Both the position numbers and the translations under genes were made by a program. Shown piece by piece: positions 10,397 to 21,514 of a stretch of DNA of 64,000 nucleotides. Origin of the DNA: Lepidostoma basale (Eukaryota > Arthropoda > Insecta > Trichoptera > Lepidostomatidae); contig JAHDVF020000734.1 in assembly GCA_022606425.2 (NCBI GenBank), positions 434,001 to 498,000 of the forward strand. Reading direction: 5' to 3'. Below the pieces are notes generated by a model. It was not told where the DNA came from and did not search any database. It saw nothing but the letters and a program-made list of their open reading frames with translations. Every line of letters starts with the position of its first letter. The stretch's first letter is position 1.

Positions 10397-11150
10397 CTTT
10401 ATCATCTTAGAAGACACGATTTCTGTACCACATATCGTCAGACTTATCAAAAGAAGTAGAATTATTATAGTTGTATGGCCATCGGAAGTAAGTATGCAAT
10501 CAGCACCGGTGGTCTAATAGGTACGTGATAATAGTCAAACGAGTGCATAGAGAGCATATTGTCGTCATCGCAATAAAGCTAACGGGCTATTGCATAATAA
10601 CTTACACGAGGTGCACAGAATGTAGTGACCCGCGGCGTCTATTATTCTAGGAGCGTCCGAACAGAGGCAGGCGTGAGGGGAATATTCCCGGCCAGGTCTA
10701 AACTCCTCGATATATCGGTCTGAAGCAGGTAGCTTCGTGTCTGAGAGGGACGTGAGCTGAGTGGAGACGAATATCTAATAAAAATAGTAGCTACATTCTT
10801 GAAACTGTTGTTCTTTCATTTACATGGATATAGAGCAATTTATTTAAGTCTAATATTTCCCTCTACACTTCGCACGCTTAATAGTAAACTGAACGATTAT
10901 GGTTTAGGTCATAATTGAGTTAACATTAGACAAAGGCTTTTGTTAATGCTATCCATCGTTTCGCGTTAAAATTAAGTCAAAATTCCGCCAATTGACCTCT
11001 ATTACACTATATCGGTATTTTTCATTCGTACTTGTTTTTCGACTGTTTTTGTTAAAACACTGACTCATGGCAGATTGAGCAAAACTTGCTTTTTTGAGTT
11101 AAGCCAGTGTTTTATTAAGCGTGCGACTTGTCCAAAGAAAGATGTCATAA
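10397..11150. other. Unannotated, with a GC-richer patch
   Basis: The patch around 10620-10770 (GACCCGCGGCGTCTATTATT and so on) stands out in base composition but has no coding frame and no second copy. A 23-base scrap of the LINE-I end lies at about 10470-10492. Confidence 0.3.
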
Positions 11151-11154
11151 GATT

Positions 11155-11410
11155 TTGAATGTATACAAATACTTGCAAGGCAAATATTGGATTTTACCCA
11201 TTGCTAATCTTAATAGCTGGTGCTAGTGTAGATTGAACTAAAAATGTTTCTCAATATAGTAGCACATATACATCTTTCAAAACGTTGTCAGACGTGGTGG
11301 TCGTAAGAAGGGCGGAATGGGGAATGTTGTTAACATAAAGCGATCGCTTAACCCAACCAATGACAGGTCATAAGTCCTGTAAACGCCTCGACCACCATAT
11401 TCTGTTTCCA
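11155..11410 (+). repeat. Structured repeat K, copy 1
   Basis: The left part shares AATGTATACAAATACTTG and GGATTTTACCCATTGC with 55750 and 50690. The right part (11290-11405) is a conserved block beginning TGGTGGTCGTAAGAAGGGCG and ending CCTCGACCACCATATTC. TGGTGGTCG and CGACCACCA can close the block as a stem, and an inner hairpin ACAGG-TCATAAGT-CCTGT plus the palindrome AAGCGATCGCTT lie inside. No ORF. The family is unknown (MITE or SINE are both possible). Confidence 0.55.
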
Positions 11411-11535
11411 AAAAAATTATTTCATACAGCGATGGAGTTTTGAATTCTTTTGACCCAGCTTAGGGAAGGAAGAAAAACCATATAACATTGGCCCTCCAAG
11501 TTGAAGGCCAGACGTAGGACTAACAATCTCACGCT

Positions 11536-11596
11536 TTTAAATAAAGTTACTATATAGATATTAAAGTTTAAATTAAGTTACTATATAGATTTAATA
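11536..11596. repeat. Local tandem repeat, left part
   Basis: Units of TTTAAATAAAGTTACTATAT and a variant recur here and, on the far side of LINE-B, at 12822-12883. The array of four or so units was apparently continuous before LINE-B inserted into it. Confidence 0.6.
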
Positions 11597-12814
11597 TAGA
11601 TTCGGATTCGGATTCGGATTCGGATTCGGATTCCGAAATGCATTCGGAACCAGAGAAGCGCTACTGGCAGTCAATGTCCTGCTACAGAAGTGTCGAGATC
11701 AACGCAAAGAGGTGTTTGCATGCTTCATCGATTATGAAAAAGCGTTTGACAGGGTAAGGCACACGACATGGAGATGCTCAAAGACTGTAACATTGACTCC
11801 AAGGACCTGAATTTCATAAGAAACCTCTACTGGTGTCAAACGGCAAAGATCAGATATGGAAGTGGAAATACAGAGGCTATAGCTATACAAAGAGGAGTTC
11901 GACAAGGTTGTATTCTGTCACCTCTATTGTTTAATCTGTACTCCAATAAAGTTTTCCAAAGAACTCTAGAAAACTCTAGCCTTGGAGTGAAGATCAATGG
12001 AGTCGTTATAAATAATATCAGATATGCTGACGATACAGTCATATTGGCTGAAAGTATACCTGATCTCCAAGAGCTCCTAAATAAGATTGACACGGCTGGA
12101 GAAGAATTGGGTCTGACAATAAATGTCGCTAAGACCAAGTGGATGTCGTTTGGAAGACTTGATTATTCTGGATCATCTTTGCGACTAAAAGGAGTAAATA
12201 TCGAAATGGTTGACCAGTTTAAATACCTCGGCAGTATCATTACTAAAACACTCGACCCAGATACAGAAGTAAAATGTAGAATAGAAATTGCACGTGCTGC
12301 ATTTAATAAGATGAGACCCTTCTTCTGTGACGATAATTTAAATCTTAAACTTCGACAAAGAATGATAAAAGCTTACATATGGTCAGCTCTGTTATACGGA
12401 AGTGAAACATGGACTCTAAAAGTGAACGTAATGAATCGGTTAGAAGCATTCGAAATGTGGATACACAGAAGAATGCTTCGTATACCTTGGACCGAAAAGA
12501 TCAGTAACGTCGAAGTACTTAGGAGAGCCGGAGCCAAGAGAGAGCTGTTGTCGAATGTCAAAGTGAAAAAGGTCTCATATTTGGGTCACGTGCTGCGTGG
12601 AGAAAAGTACCGCCTCCTCCGACTTATATTGGAGGGCAAGATAGAGGGAAGACGGGGAGTTGGCAGAAAACAGATGTCCTGGCTGCGCAACATTAGAGAG
12701 TGGACCGGAATGGGGACGGTGGATGACCTGTTTCGGGCAGCGCAGGACAGGGAGGTTTTCGCCGGAGTGATCGCCAACGTCGGGGGGACCTGACACGGCA
12801 CAGGGAAGAAGAAG
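11597..12814 (+). mobile_element. LINE-B insertion, 5'-truncated, with 12-bp target-site duplication
   Basis: ATAGATTTAATA occurs at 11585-11596 and again at 12815-12826, immediately outside the element. The 3' end is GGCACAGGGAAGAAGAAG, the usual (GAA)n end of this family. The 5' edge lies in a (GGATTC)n hexamer run (11602-11632). This is the best-preserved LINE in the window. Confidence 0.85.
11620..12793 (+). pseudogene. LINE-B reverse transcriptase, partial, one frameshift
   Basis: This is the RT of a non-LTR retrotransposon, which in intact elements copies the RNA at a nicked target. Upstream of the open frame, GFRNAFGTREALLAVNVLL and FACFIDYEKAFDRVRHT (RT motif A with its aspartate) are in another frame; a base is missing near 11764-11768. 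The uninterrupted 341-codon frame 11768-12793 then carries QRGVRQGCILSPLLFNLY (residues 41-58, motif B), YADD (86-89, catalytic box), GLTINVAKTKWM (about 115-126), FKYLGSII (151-158, motif E) and a C-terminus with LEAFEMWIHRRMLRIPWT and GVGRKQMSWLRNIREWT. The endonuclease and RT fingers are missing, so it is not functional. The clade is not settled; an RTE or Proto2-like group is plausible. Confidence 0.85.
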
Positions 12815-12821
12815 ATAGATT

Positions 12822-12883
12822 TAATAAAGTTACTGTATTAAATAAAGTTACTATATAGATAGTTTTAAATAAAGTTACTATAT
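12822..12883. repeat. Local tandem repeat, right part
   Basis: Continuation of the AAATAAAGTTACTATATAGA array that LINE-B interrupted. The last unit ends at ACTATATAAG, where a second LINE-B fragment begins. Confidence 0.6.
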
Positions 12884-12884
12884 A

Positions 12885-13165
12885 AGAGTTGCTGAGCAAC
12901 ATCAAAGTCCGTAAGGTGTCCTACTTGGACCATGTTCTGAGAGGCGAAAAGTACGCACTGTTACATCTAATCTTGGAGGGTAAGATTGAATGTCAACGAG
13001 GTGTTGGAAGAAGGCGGGTTTCCTGGCTGAGGAACATCCGAGAGTGGACGGGGCTGAGTACCGTAGGGAAGCTATTCCGAGCTGCCCAGGACAGGGAGGC
13101 CTACTCAAGGGTGATAGTCAACGTTGGGGAGACCTGACAGGACACGGAAAGAAGAAGATATAGAT
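12885..13165 (+). mobile_element. Second LINE-B 3' fragment
   Basis: The 82-codon frame 12889-13137 reads LLSNIKVRKVSYLDHVLRGE, then GVGRRRVSWLRNIREWTG and VIVNVGET-stop, ending in GGAAAGAAGAAG. It is about 75 percent alike at protein level to the first copy by eye, so it is a separate insertion and not a duplication. Confidence 0.8.
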
Positions 13166-14320
13166 AACTCAACACACGGTTTACATAAACAAACATAGTA
13201 TATGATACTTTTAGACCTGATTTCTGATAAAGCAGACAATAAATTCGCCACATTGGATAGGAGATGGTAGAGATGATTCAAGCAGGCATTGTGGAATGGG
13301 GCGTGCCAGCTGCATTTGCAGCAAAAGGATCTCGAAAAACAGAGACATCTGACGAACCAAAAAACAAATGGATATTCATAGCGCAAACGTTGAACTACAG
13401 GTATCAAAAGGAGCCTGAGAGGTTTTGGTTTACTCAGTAAGTCAGAGGGGGTCTATTGAAGATTCCTCACCCCCGCAAGAAAAAAAGCAGGCATTCTTGA
13501 CCTACTACTGGTTAACGATCTATTGGCACTCGGCTTCACATAAATATTCTTATGTTGAAAAATCTGGTAAATAAATATTTAAAAATCGACGTTTCCTAAG
13601 CAAATAAACGATCTGTGTGTGCAAATGAACGCAGCTAATTGTACGAGCACATACATATGTCTGTTTCTGTGTTTAAATATACACAGGTACTTAGCAATGC
13701 ACATTACATCTTAGATAAATGTTTGCATAAATATTTATATTTAGATTCGCGAGACCGAATACACTCATGTCCACTTTGCCCGAATTCACATTAAGCTCGC
13801 TTGGCTATTCACCGGGCGGCGTGTTATCGGAATCAGTCGGACGTGTGCCTGTGATTTAAAATCTTAACGAAGCCCGGGTAATGTGAGCGACTACGCCCAT
13901 AACATCACGTAACTAGTGTAGCGAATAGTAATTATTGCACGAAATCTCCTCTCAAGTTACAGAAGCATTTGATGCTATCTGGGGATTCGAGTTATGATTA
14001 CAGGAAAAAGCGTTATTAGAACTCGTCAATTTTAAATAGCAAAACTAATTATTAGCACAAATATTGTACTAACTAACTCTTGCTCATTTTTTATATACTC
14101 CAAAAATCTGTTTTAAAGATTTTGTATTACGATCTTTATATTTATGATTTTTAATACATTTTCTACCCTTCTGATATTTTTAAATCAAGATACGATTGGT
14201 TGATTTCAAATGTATAATAAGTGCCGATAGATACATTATTCTCGCGGTGAACAGAGTACACTATATATAAAACTTTTCCGGAAAGTGTATTGGTGAATTT
14301 CACAGATTTATCAAAAATAT
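13165..14320. other. Unannotated; GC-richer near 13790-13910
   Basis: The 100-codon minus frame (13105-13407) overlaps the LINE-B end and has no motif. A segment with several CG dinucleotides (TTCACCGGGCGGCGTGTTAT) near 13810 could be single-copy conserved or regulatory DNA. I cannot support more. Confidence 0.3.
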
Positions 14321-14321
14321 T

Positions 14322-14692
14322 TTAAACTGTTAAATTAAATAACTTTGTTTTATGTATCACATTTGTTTTTAATAAAATAAAACGACTGACCTTCGACCTT
14401 CGTGTTAACTCGAAGAGTTCCATTCCAATCGGGTTCGATTCCCGGCGATGGCAGTGTGATTGTCACACTGTCTTTGGTCTGGTGTAGAATTATCGTGACA
14501 ATAAAATGGTGATAGATTGTCACATGTCATGAGAATCAATATAATTGCTAAAATTAATTGTACCTGTACTGTAATTGGGTTCAATCGACCTGTTGTATAC
14601 AAGGAAAAAATATATATTTGTGATACAAAAAACAAAGTAAATTAATTTAACAGTTTAAAATGTTAAGGTATCATAGTGTTTCGGCCAAAACA
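14322..14692. repeat. HHb fold-back split by a SINE
   Basis: The left arm (14322-14375) is the HHb tail reversed (AACTGTTAAATTAAATAACT TTGTTTTATGTATCAC). The right arm (14618-14692) is the same tail forward, ending GTATCATAGTGTTTCGGCCA. No core is left. SINE-1 sits between the arms. Confidence 0.6.
14400..14610 (+). mobile_element. SINE-1, A box decayed
   Basis: The B box GGTTCGATTCC is at 14432-14442, followed by the family body GTGTGATTGTCACACTGTCT and a tail TAATTGGGTTCAATCGACCT. The A-box region is not recognisable. It interrupts the HHb fold-back described at 14322-14692. Confidence 0.7.
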
Positions 14693-15530
14693 ATAGACTA
14701 TTCAAGGAAAATATTGTTAAGATTTATTTAGAAATGGCATAATCTTACTTTTACTAAATGCTGACCGGTTTCAATACCATTGTCACTTCACAAGGGCATT
14801 TTTCGAGGTGAGTCCGATTGTAGTTATTCATTTTATTTCATTTATACTAATGTAAATTGATTTGGCGATATCGTATATACAATATACCTATAACACATAA
14901 GTATTCTTTGTAGTTTATTTAACACCCGAGGGCATCTCCTATAGTTTTCTTTAGTCGTGTCCAATCTTCATAAGTGACCAAATCCTTGTAAGTTTAATGG
15001 GCTCTCTTGTATGATGCATGTGACCCACATTCCTCTAAGGGAAGATAAATCCCGCGGCCCGGGCGCGACGTGCATATTAAGGCGCCCGTGCACTTTCGGC
15101 ACGTATCCGCACCATACGGAATTCTCTGCTATCGGCGAATACACTTTGAGAACCTGAGAGACGAATCCAATATTTATTCCAGACCTCTACCACATAACGT
15201 AGAAGAGTTTTATTACTTGGGTTCGGAATTTTAAAATATTTCCAATATCATTGGTTTACCTGTATTAAGTGGAAGAATAAAGAATTATATAAAATATATT
15301 ATTGTCATGTATCAAAAATATGAGTGTATTGAAGAACGTGTGCATTCGTTCCAGTAGCTTTCGACTAACCGGGTGATTGTTCTATCCTCTGAAGATTGTT
15401 ATGAACCCTTAAAAATAAGGTTAAGATTATTTATATTTCTTCAAGGTGAAGTTACATGATATTTTCGAGGTGAACACATATTTATATTTGAGAATTAACG
15501 TCTTTGCGACTAATTATTTATAAAAACGAA
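14692..15530. other. Unannotated, GC-rich block at about 15045-15150
   Basis: The block has CCGCGGCCCGGGCGCGACGT, then AAGGCGCCCGTGCACTTTCG. It has no coding frame and no second copy. Possible old LINE 3' untranslated sequence or a CpG-rich regulatory segment. Confidence 0.25.
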
Positions 15531-15532
15531 TC

Positions 15533-15830
15533 ACCCATCACACCGTCTATCCGAAGGAGTAGGTAGAAACAATGGACTGCCCCATTTTTATTTGCCGACA
15601 TACTTCTCTCATTTCCTCAACATTCATACATTGTGGCCGACATTCAATATTTGATTTATTTGATCGTGCTACATTTTCTTAGGTCTTCATCTACTTTTTG
15701 TTCCATTTCCATTGTTAAAATATACTTTTTTTTACTATTTTATATTTCCATGTGTCCTAACCATTCTTTCATTATTTTGTTCATAACACTTTAATTCGCA
15801 CCGCATTCCTTCTAATATTTTAATTCAACT
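15533..15830 (-). mobile_element. LINE-A 3' end, internally deleted
   Basis: The reversed end CATCACACCGTCTATCCGAA matches the LINE-A terminus. The segment between the CGATTTCTC block and ACATGG is missing (CATTGTGGCCGACATTCAA), and frames are broken. Confidence 0.7.
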
Positions 15831-15861
15831 GTCTGTCACTCTGTCTATAGTTGTTTATATT

Positions 15862-16030
15862 CTTCTTCTTTGAGTGTCATGTCAGGTCCCCCCGGCGTCG
15901 GCTATCACCCTGGCGTAGGCCTCTCTGTCCTGGGCCAGACGAAATAACTCCCCCACCCCCCGAATCCTGTCTATTTCATCCAGAACATCTGGGGTCTTCC
16001 CACACCGCGCCTACACTCCATCTTCCCTTT
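15862..16030 (-). mobile_element. LINE-B 3' fragment
   Basis: The plus strand begins TTCTTCTTCTTTGAGTG (the reversed GAA tail), then GTCATGTCAGGTCCCCCCGG. The minus frame gives the REAYARVIADAGGT-stop end. It is decayed beyond about 16030, although CAGGTCTCTCCGACGTTAAC near 16074 suggests a second scrap of the same tail. Confidence 0.6.
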
Positions 16031-16109
16031 TATGAAGAAATCACGGCAGTGTTTTTTATCCTGGTGTATTCTCAGGTCTCTCCGACGTTAACTATCACTT
16101 GAAAGTAAA

Positions 16110-16310
16110 AAATCTCTAGAGCTTCTCTTTAGCCGGCAAATTTTTAGCACCACTGACACATTTTAGCATCGCCCAGAACCAATAGCTTGATTCCTCTTCA
16201 AACTGATGATCCAAGGAATGATATCCACAGTGGTTTCCCCTTGCCATCTCTTTAGGATTTTCAGTTGGGATTTTCTTCCTTAGCCGGGTGAATCCAGCTG
16301 TATGGTTTAT
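16110..16310 (+). repeat. Dispersed repeat L, copy 2
   Basis: It shares CTTGATTCCTCT, AATGATATCCA and AGTGGTTTCC with 5450-5515. It continues to TTAGCCGGGTGAATCCAGC. No frame and no terminal structure are evident. Confidence 0.4.
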
Positions 16311-16640
16311 TTCTCTTTTTCTTTTTTATAGACTTTGTATATACAACACTTATACTTTAAAAAAAAACATGTTTCGGGCAAACAGTCCTTCTTCAGTAGA
16401 GGTATATTTTTAAAAATATTCTAAAATTGTTTACATGATCTGAAAGATGTTATAAAGATGTATTTTTTTGTCTTACTGTTTGTATTGTTCTTATTTATTT
16501 ACTGTTTGTCCAAAACATGTCTATATAATTTTATTTTTTTAATATAAGTGTTGTATATACAAAGTGTATAAAAAGAAAAAGAGAAATAAACCATCATAAC
16601 AACACAAAGTATGGCGTATATAGAAGAAAATCTAGTTATA
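16310..16640. repeat. HHa fold-back copy
   Basis: The left copy is on the minus strand: CTGAAGA (16390-16396), GAAAC (16371-16375). Stem II is weakened (GGAC against GCCC). The right copy is on the plus strand from about 16501 (CTGTTTGTCC AAAACATGTC), lacks the CTGAAGA box, and runs to TATGGCGTATATAGAAGAAA. The head-to-head arrangement has about 100 bp between the cores. Confidence 0.65.
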
Positions 16641-17680
16641 TGGCGCTGGGAATTTGCCTTTCGTTCACACTTCGTTTTCTATGACACTGATGGTTATGTC
16701 AGTGATCGCATATCTCGGGGTTCGCGCGTTCTAAAACACTTTACTTGAATGCTAGAGAGTTGGACTTGGCAACAGGGTTGCTGATGTCATTGCAACATGA
16801 TGTCGAGGCTTAATTCCTGCTACAACATACCCCATTGCAGGGCCTACTACCAATCTTTACCCTACGAGTATATATTTTTTTAAACTTCAAAAACTTAAGG
16901 GAATTTAAGTGTTTCGGTTTCCAATGTGTTAACCCGGAGTACAACGGACGAGTTTAGAAATTTTGGGCGTACACTGTCTCAGTGAGATTTATGTGTCAGA
17001 AAATTCGCGGTCACTGTACCAACTGACTATTAATATCCCCTTGATCCTGCCCCCGCATACCGTCACGTCCTTCACAAGACAACAGAGACGAATCAAAAAT
17101 ACAATAATTAATTGGCGCCACTCAAAGCACGAAATTACAATTGTCGTTAAAAAGATTAAATACAACCTTTACGCACGACAAGAATCGTTTTATGACACTA
17201 TTGTCACAATCTCGATTAGATAAGTTATCTTTGAAATTACCCATTGGACCTATTAACCTCTTGCCTTCACTTTCGGTTAAAATTTAAATAAATATATACA
17301 AATATACACACATTTTGAATACCTTTTTTTTATATATGTGAATATTTTGTTGGAAAGGTCTTTGAGCTTTTTATGGTAAGTAGCTTTTAATACGAATGAG
17401 ATTTACACCGTGGATGTGGCGAGGTCGGGCAGGTGAAATATTCCATAAAATCTGTAGATTATTTGAAAAACTAGTTTCTTACAGTAGTGGAAGGTGAAAC
17501 AGTGTTTGGATTTTTTAAATCATGTTTTATGACTATGAAAAAAATGTCTATTAAAACATCAGATTATTTTATTCCTCGATATTATAAATGATTTTGTTGC
17601 CAATCATGTGTGTGATGAATATTTTTTAAATAAAATTTTATTATCGTTGAGGTCTGATTCACTTTATTAAAGATTTAGGT
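16640..17680. other. Probably single-copy, no gene recognised
   Basis: An 86-codon plus frame at 16963-17223 (ATG start) lies in a GC-balanced segment that is not repeated elsewhere in the window. It has no motif I recognise. It could be chance or a lost exon. Confidence 0.3.
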
Positions 17681-17851
17681 AATTAATATGAATGAAAACG
17701 TCTGTCTTCTAGCAGTTTTATTATATTTTAGATGAAATGACATGTTTCATCCTTTGAAGGCATTTGATAATGCCTAAGAATGGTGAAATTTGTCATTTCA
17801 TCTAAAAATAATAAAACTCCTAGAAGACAGACGTTTTCATTCATATTAATT
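17681..17851. repeat. HHg fold-back, long inverted repeat
   Basis: The outer arms read AATTAATATGAATGAAAACG TCTGTCTTC and the exact reverse at the right end. Pairing continues through TTTTAGATGAAATGACA. The centre holds TTTGATAATGCC-TAAGAAT-GGTGAAAT and, reversed, GCCTT-CAA-AGGATGAAAC, the HHg equivalent of the stem plus GAAAC core. Confidence 0.7.
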
Positions 17852-17878
17852 AAATAATTTGGTATTAATACTTGTGAA

Positions 17879-18045
17879 ATGTTTATTTCTTCTATATTCG
17901 CCATACTTTGTGTTGTAGTTGTGCTTTATTTCTTTTTAATATGTATCACTGAAGAATGACTGGTTTTCCGAAACGTGTCTATGTAATTTTATTTTTTTTA
18001 ATGTAAGTGTTGTATATAAGAAGTCTATGAAAAAGAAATGGTGAA
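17879..18045. repeat. HHa copy, tail reversed plus core forward
   Basis: A reversed tail (TTTATTTCTTCTATATTCGC CATACTTTGTG) leads into a plus core CTGAAGA (17949-17955) and GAAAC (17970-17974). Both stem II sides are mutated (TGAC, TTCC). It follows HHg directly, as also happens at 31845-32290. Confidence 0.6.
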
Positions 18046-18375
18046 ATGTTAATGTTTGTGGAAAAAAAAATTTCGTTAAAAGTTATAACAAATTACTGAT
18101 TACGATTGTACAGTGAACCAAGTTTTTAAAAACATTTTTTTCCTCTTATAGTTTAAAATATTTTACCAATTGAATTAAGATTGTTTAAATAAATCAACTC
18201 ATAATAACTCGATGATAACAAAATAATAACAACAGCCGCCATTGATTTCCAATGCTGTTAATAAGAGACATCTATTTACTAAGATCTTTCGGGTCAAATG
18301 ACAAAAGGAAATGGTTGTCTGACTATCTGAATATTTATTTAAAAAATCATTATGTTATTTTATAAAAATGTTGTT

Positions 18376-18716
18376 TTCTTCTTCTTCTTAAAGTGCCCTG
18401 TCGGGTCCCCCCAACGTTGGCGATCACCTCGGCAAAACTGTCATTATCCTGCGCCGCTCAGAACAGCTCCTCCACTCACGATTCACACCCTCACGTTTCG
18501 CAGCCAGTCTGTCTCCTACCGGGCCCTCAGCGTCCCGCAATATACCCCTCCAGTATCAGGTGGAGAAGGGGGTACTTCTCTCTACGCAGTACATGGCCCA
18601 GATGTGAAACTTTCCGAACCTTGATAGTTGACAACAGCTCCTTGTCAACTCCAGCTCGCCTCCGGTCTTCGATATTGGTAACCATGTCTGTCCAGGGAAT
18701 TCTGAGCATTAGGTTG
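18376..18716 (-). mobile_element. LINE-B C-terminal fragment
   Basis: The minus frame 18527-18709 reads MLRIPWTDMVTNIEDRRRAG, then LLSTIKVRKVSHLGHVLRRE. The rest (18376-18526) is in other frames and ends with the reversed tail TTCTTCTTCTT. Confidence 0.75.
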
Positions 18717-18719
18717 TTT

Positions 18720-19290
18720 TAGTAACATTCATTTCCAAATAATTAATAATAATGAAAATATTTTAAGTAAAAATATGTATCATATTTTAAAAATAAAAAT
18801 ATATGCTGCATGCAAAACGTAATTTTATGATTTATTAACTTGATTTGTTATATTTAATTATTTTGACATATTTTAATTATTTTTAACACTTTGACGTATG
18901 AAACAAAAATATCATATAATTACGTAACAAATTTTCCCACGAGTTAAAAAGACGAATTGTTCCGGGAACCCTATGAAAGCTAGTATTTATGCATTCCACA
19001 GCATTTCCTTGAAAAAATAATTTAAAATTGCACACTTCTGACTTATGTACTTTGCAATTAAATTATTAAAATATTTACATGAACACAGAATAAAATAAAT
19101 GGTGGATCATTTTACAGTATACATAATCTCAATAGATTTTTGGTAATTTTGCTTTACCCATCAAGTCCTTTAATAAATGCATACAAATGAATTGTTGTTG
19201 TTTTGTTATTATTATATAAATAAACATAACTTATAATACTTACGGTTTTTATACAATCACGTTCACAAAAATTATAGTAAGAAAACTCGA
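18720..19290. other. AT-rich, nothing recognised
   Basis: There is no frame, tandem repeat or window-wide repeat visible here. Confidence 0.35.
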
Positions 19291-19617
19291 GAGGAGGATG
19301 TTGAACATCTGCAAGAGAAGAAACGAAATGAATGGATCAGAAAAATGACCAAAGTTGCCAATATAGCGTGCAAGTGTATTTGGTCCGGCCATATAGTAAA
19401 GACAACGGATGATCGGTGGATCAGATGCACCTTGGGGTAGCGACCGAGAACCGGCCACAAAAATCCGAGCATACCGCAAGCAAGATGGTCTGATGACATA
19501 AAAAATGGGAGAAGATCAATGACACAAAATAGTGAGGGATAGAGAGTTGTGGAAATCGGGAAGGTATGCCTATATCCAACACTGGACGATTAATGGCTGA
19601 TGATGATGATGATGAAA
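19290..19617 (+). mobile_element. LINE-C 3' end, decayed
   Basis: The plus strand reads GHIVKTTDDRWIRCTLG, a stop, RPRTGHKN, QARWSDDIK, and the closing TLDD-stop followed by (GAT)n at 19600-19615. Compare GHICRRTDSRWGRRVLEW and RPPARWTDDLKRIAG in the good copy at 33903. Several stops and shifts are present. Confidence 0.7.
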
Positions 19618-20660
19618 AAAACTATTATACATAATAATTATTCATTTTTCAAAACACGTTTCTGATAAAATAATGTTATTTTTTACAATATAAAGCATGT
19701 GATTGATATAAATACACTTATTTGTTTTAAGTTACCTTCAGTTTTACAGCATTAATTAAATCGAACTTAATATCAAATACGAATTTTGCTGGCTCCATCA
19801 CCTTTAACATGATATATACAATAACTAAATAAATTGATTCTTGTTACTTTTGACCACGTCTATAAGACATAGTATGTCTCTTCAAAAAATATTATAAAGG
19901 TTCAATATATATGTTTGTTCTCGTATAAAATTATAACTAATATTTAATAATTGAGTTGTGGTCACACAAAACAATCACACTATCATTTGAATGAGGAAAA
20001 AAAATTAATAATGGTCTACTGTTTTCTCTGTCTTGGAAAATTGTGTAAAATATTTGACACCAGTAAACAAATTCAAACTGTTCACATTTAAAAACGCTTC
20101 AACTTTGATCATTACTTTCTTGTGATTGCAATGCACAAAAGATGCATTAAATTTTACTACTGGATCCAAACACTTAAAGTTACGGCCAAACAACACAATA
20201 GTGTATATATAATATATTGTTAGTATTATACCATAAATATAAAATAATAATGACGGACCCCTGACGTCACGATTAGAGGTCAAACAATAAAGCGGGCTGG
20301 AGGATGTCAAATTCAGTCATTTGGTGTCATTTCAGACATTGTCACAAGACTTAATTTATGAGTTAGGCGGGACAAAATCACTTTTGGCACAAAAGTGACT
20401 ACATAGGCTTTTTATTATCTGGGAGATTTTTTTTCAGTATTTGGAAGGTATAAACACAACCAGGATTTAAAAATAAAAATGTTTTCATAGTTTTAATACT
20501 TTAACATTGTTCGCTTGATTTTAAATCGTTTTTTAATACAGAATGCCCATCAATAAAAGCTGTGTATTTTAAAATAAAACTCAATGTGATAACTAACTAA
20601 CTATCTTGCCGCTTACTCATAGAGGGAAAGAGGGCAGAGAGGATAGTTGACCACACTATT
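19617..20660. other. AT-rich, nothing recognised
   Basis: A 101-codon minus frame (20005-20310) has no motif. Segment 20270-20410 is somewhat less AT-rich and not repeated in the window. Confidence 0.35.
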
Positions 20661-20664
20661 CTAT

Positions 20665-20775
20665 GCTGCCATTATTATTATTATTATTTTGATGACTTAC
20701 ATTTATAGTGCGCCGTTTTGTAAAATCAATTACTCCAAGGGCGTACTAGGAAATGACTTACCGAACAATGCAGTC
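20665..20775 (-). mobile_element. L2/CR1-like 3' tail
   Basis: This is the reverse of 8413-8505: (ATT)n, GTGCGCCGTTTTGTAAAATC, AATTACTCCAAGGGCGTACT. It contains the 3' untranslated region only, and it abuts a Jockey-like element. Confidence 0.65.
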
Positions 20776-20789
20776 TTTATGTTTTGCGA

Positions 20790-21421
20790 ATTTTGTATAA
20801 CTCATTGGTCCGGAGCCGGCTCGAGTGTGGCTCGGTGATAAATATGGAGTCCCCACGAGGCGAGATACTCGCTCATGTTAGAGAGGGTTCAGAAAAGATT
20901 TCTGAGATATCTCTACATGAGGGAGTTTGGTAGCTATCCGTGGCTTTATCCCACTGCATTCCTCTTGGGCATGCTGGGGACCAATAGTTTACAGATAAGA
21001 AGGGATGGGTGCACACTTACCCATTTCTTTGGACTTAACAGGGGATTCTTTGAGATTTCCGTCATCTTGGAGGCTATCCATCTTTATGTTCCGGATGGTT
21101 ATCTTCGACAGCGTCAGCACAGACTGTTTTATCTCCCAGCATGCAGAACCAACCTGCCTCTGGTGATGGCAATCAAACTGCTGAACATGATCGCTTCGGA
21201 GATCGATGTCTTTCATATTCGTGAAAGTACGTTCAGAAGACAAATACTCTTGACTTTGGAGAGAATCTTGTATTCCTAATGTCGAACCATCTCTCATGCG
21301 TTCCTGGTATTACATATTTGTTATATTTTACCTTTTCTCAATAGATGTCTTTAACAATAAAAAAAAATTGTAATATCTTTTGAGAAAATAAACTGATTTT
21401 ATTTGATTTGATTTGATTTGA
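20790..21421 (+). mobile_element. Jockey-like LINE 3' end with (TTTGA)n tail
   Basis: LYNSLVRSRLECGSVI (about 20790-20837) is followed, after a one-base shift, by IWSPHEARYSLMLERVQKRF and the open frame 20875-21279 (134 codons). The frame holds FLRYLYMREFGSYPWLYPT, LGTNSLQIRRD, LYVPDGYLRQRQHRLFYLP, CRTNLPLVMAIKLLN and SEIDVF. This is the order at the end of insect Jockey-clade ORF2 proteins. A 3' untranslated region of about 120 bp ends in TTTGATTTGATTTGATTTGA. The RT catalytic domain is absent, so it is inactive. Confidence 0.8.
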
Positions 21422-21514
21422 TCACTATCCTCATAATTAATACTAACATGGAAGCTGTGATCCCTCAGTGTCTTGTGTCAGATCTACCTCAACATAAGCA
21501 ATAGAATATATACA

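Noticed and set aside
11602..11632. (GGATTC)n as a functional regulatory repeat
   Set aside because: It lies exactly at the LINE-B 5' junction and extends RT codons, so slippage is the simpler explanation.
13105..13407. 100-codon minus-strand ORF as a gene
   Set aside because: It is partly the antisense of the LINE-B end at 12885-13165, and the rest has no motif.
20005..20310. 101-codon minus-strand ORF as a gene
   Set aside because: AT-rich with no recognisable domain and no supporting exon structure.
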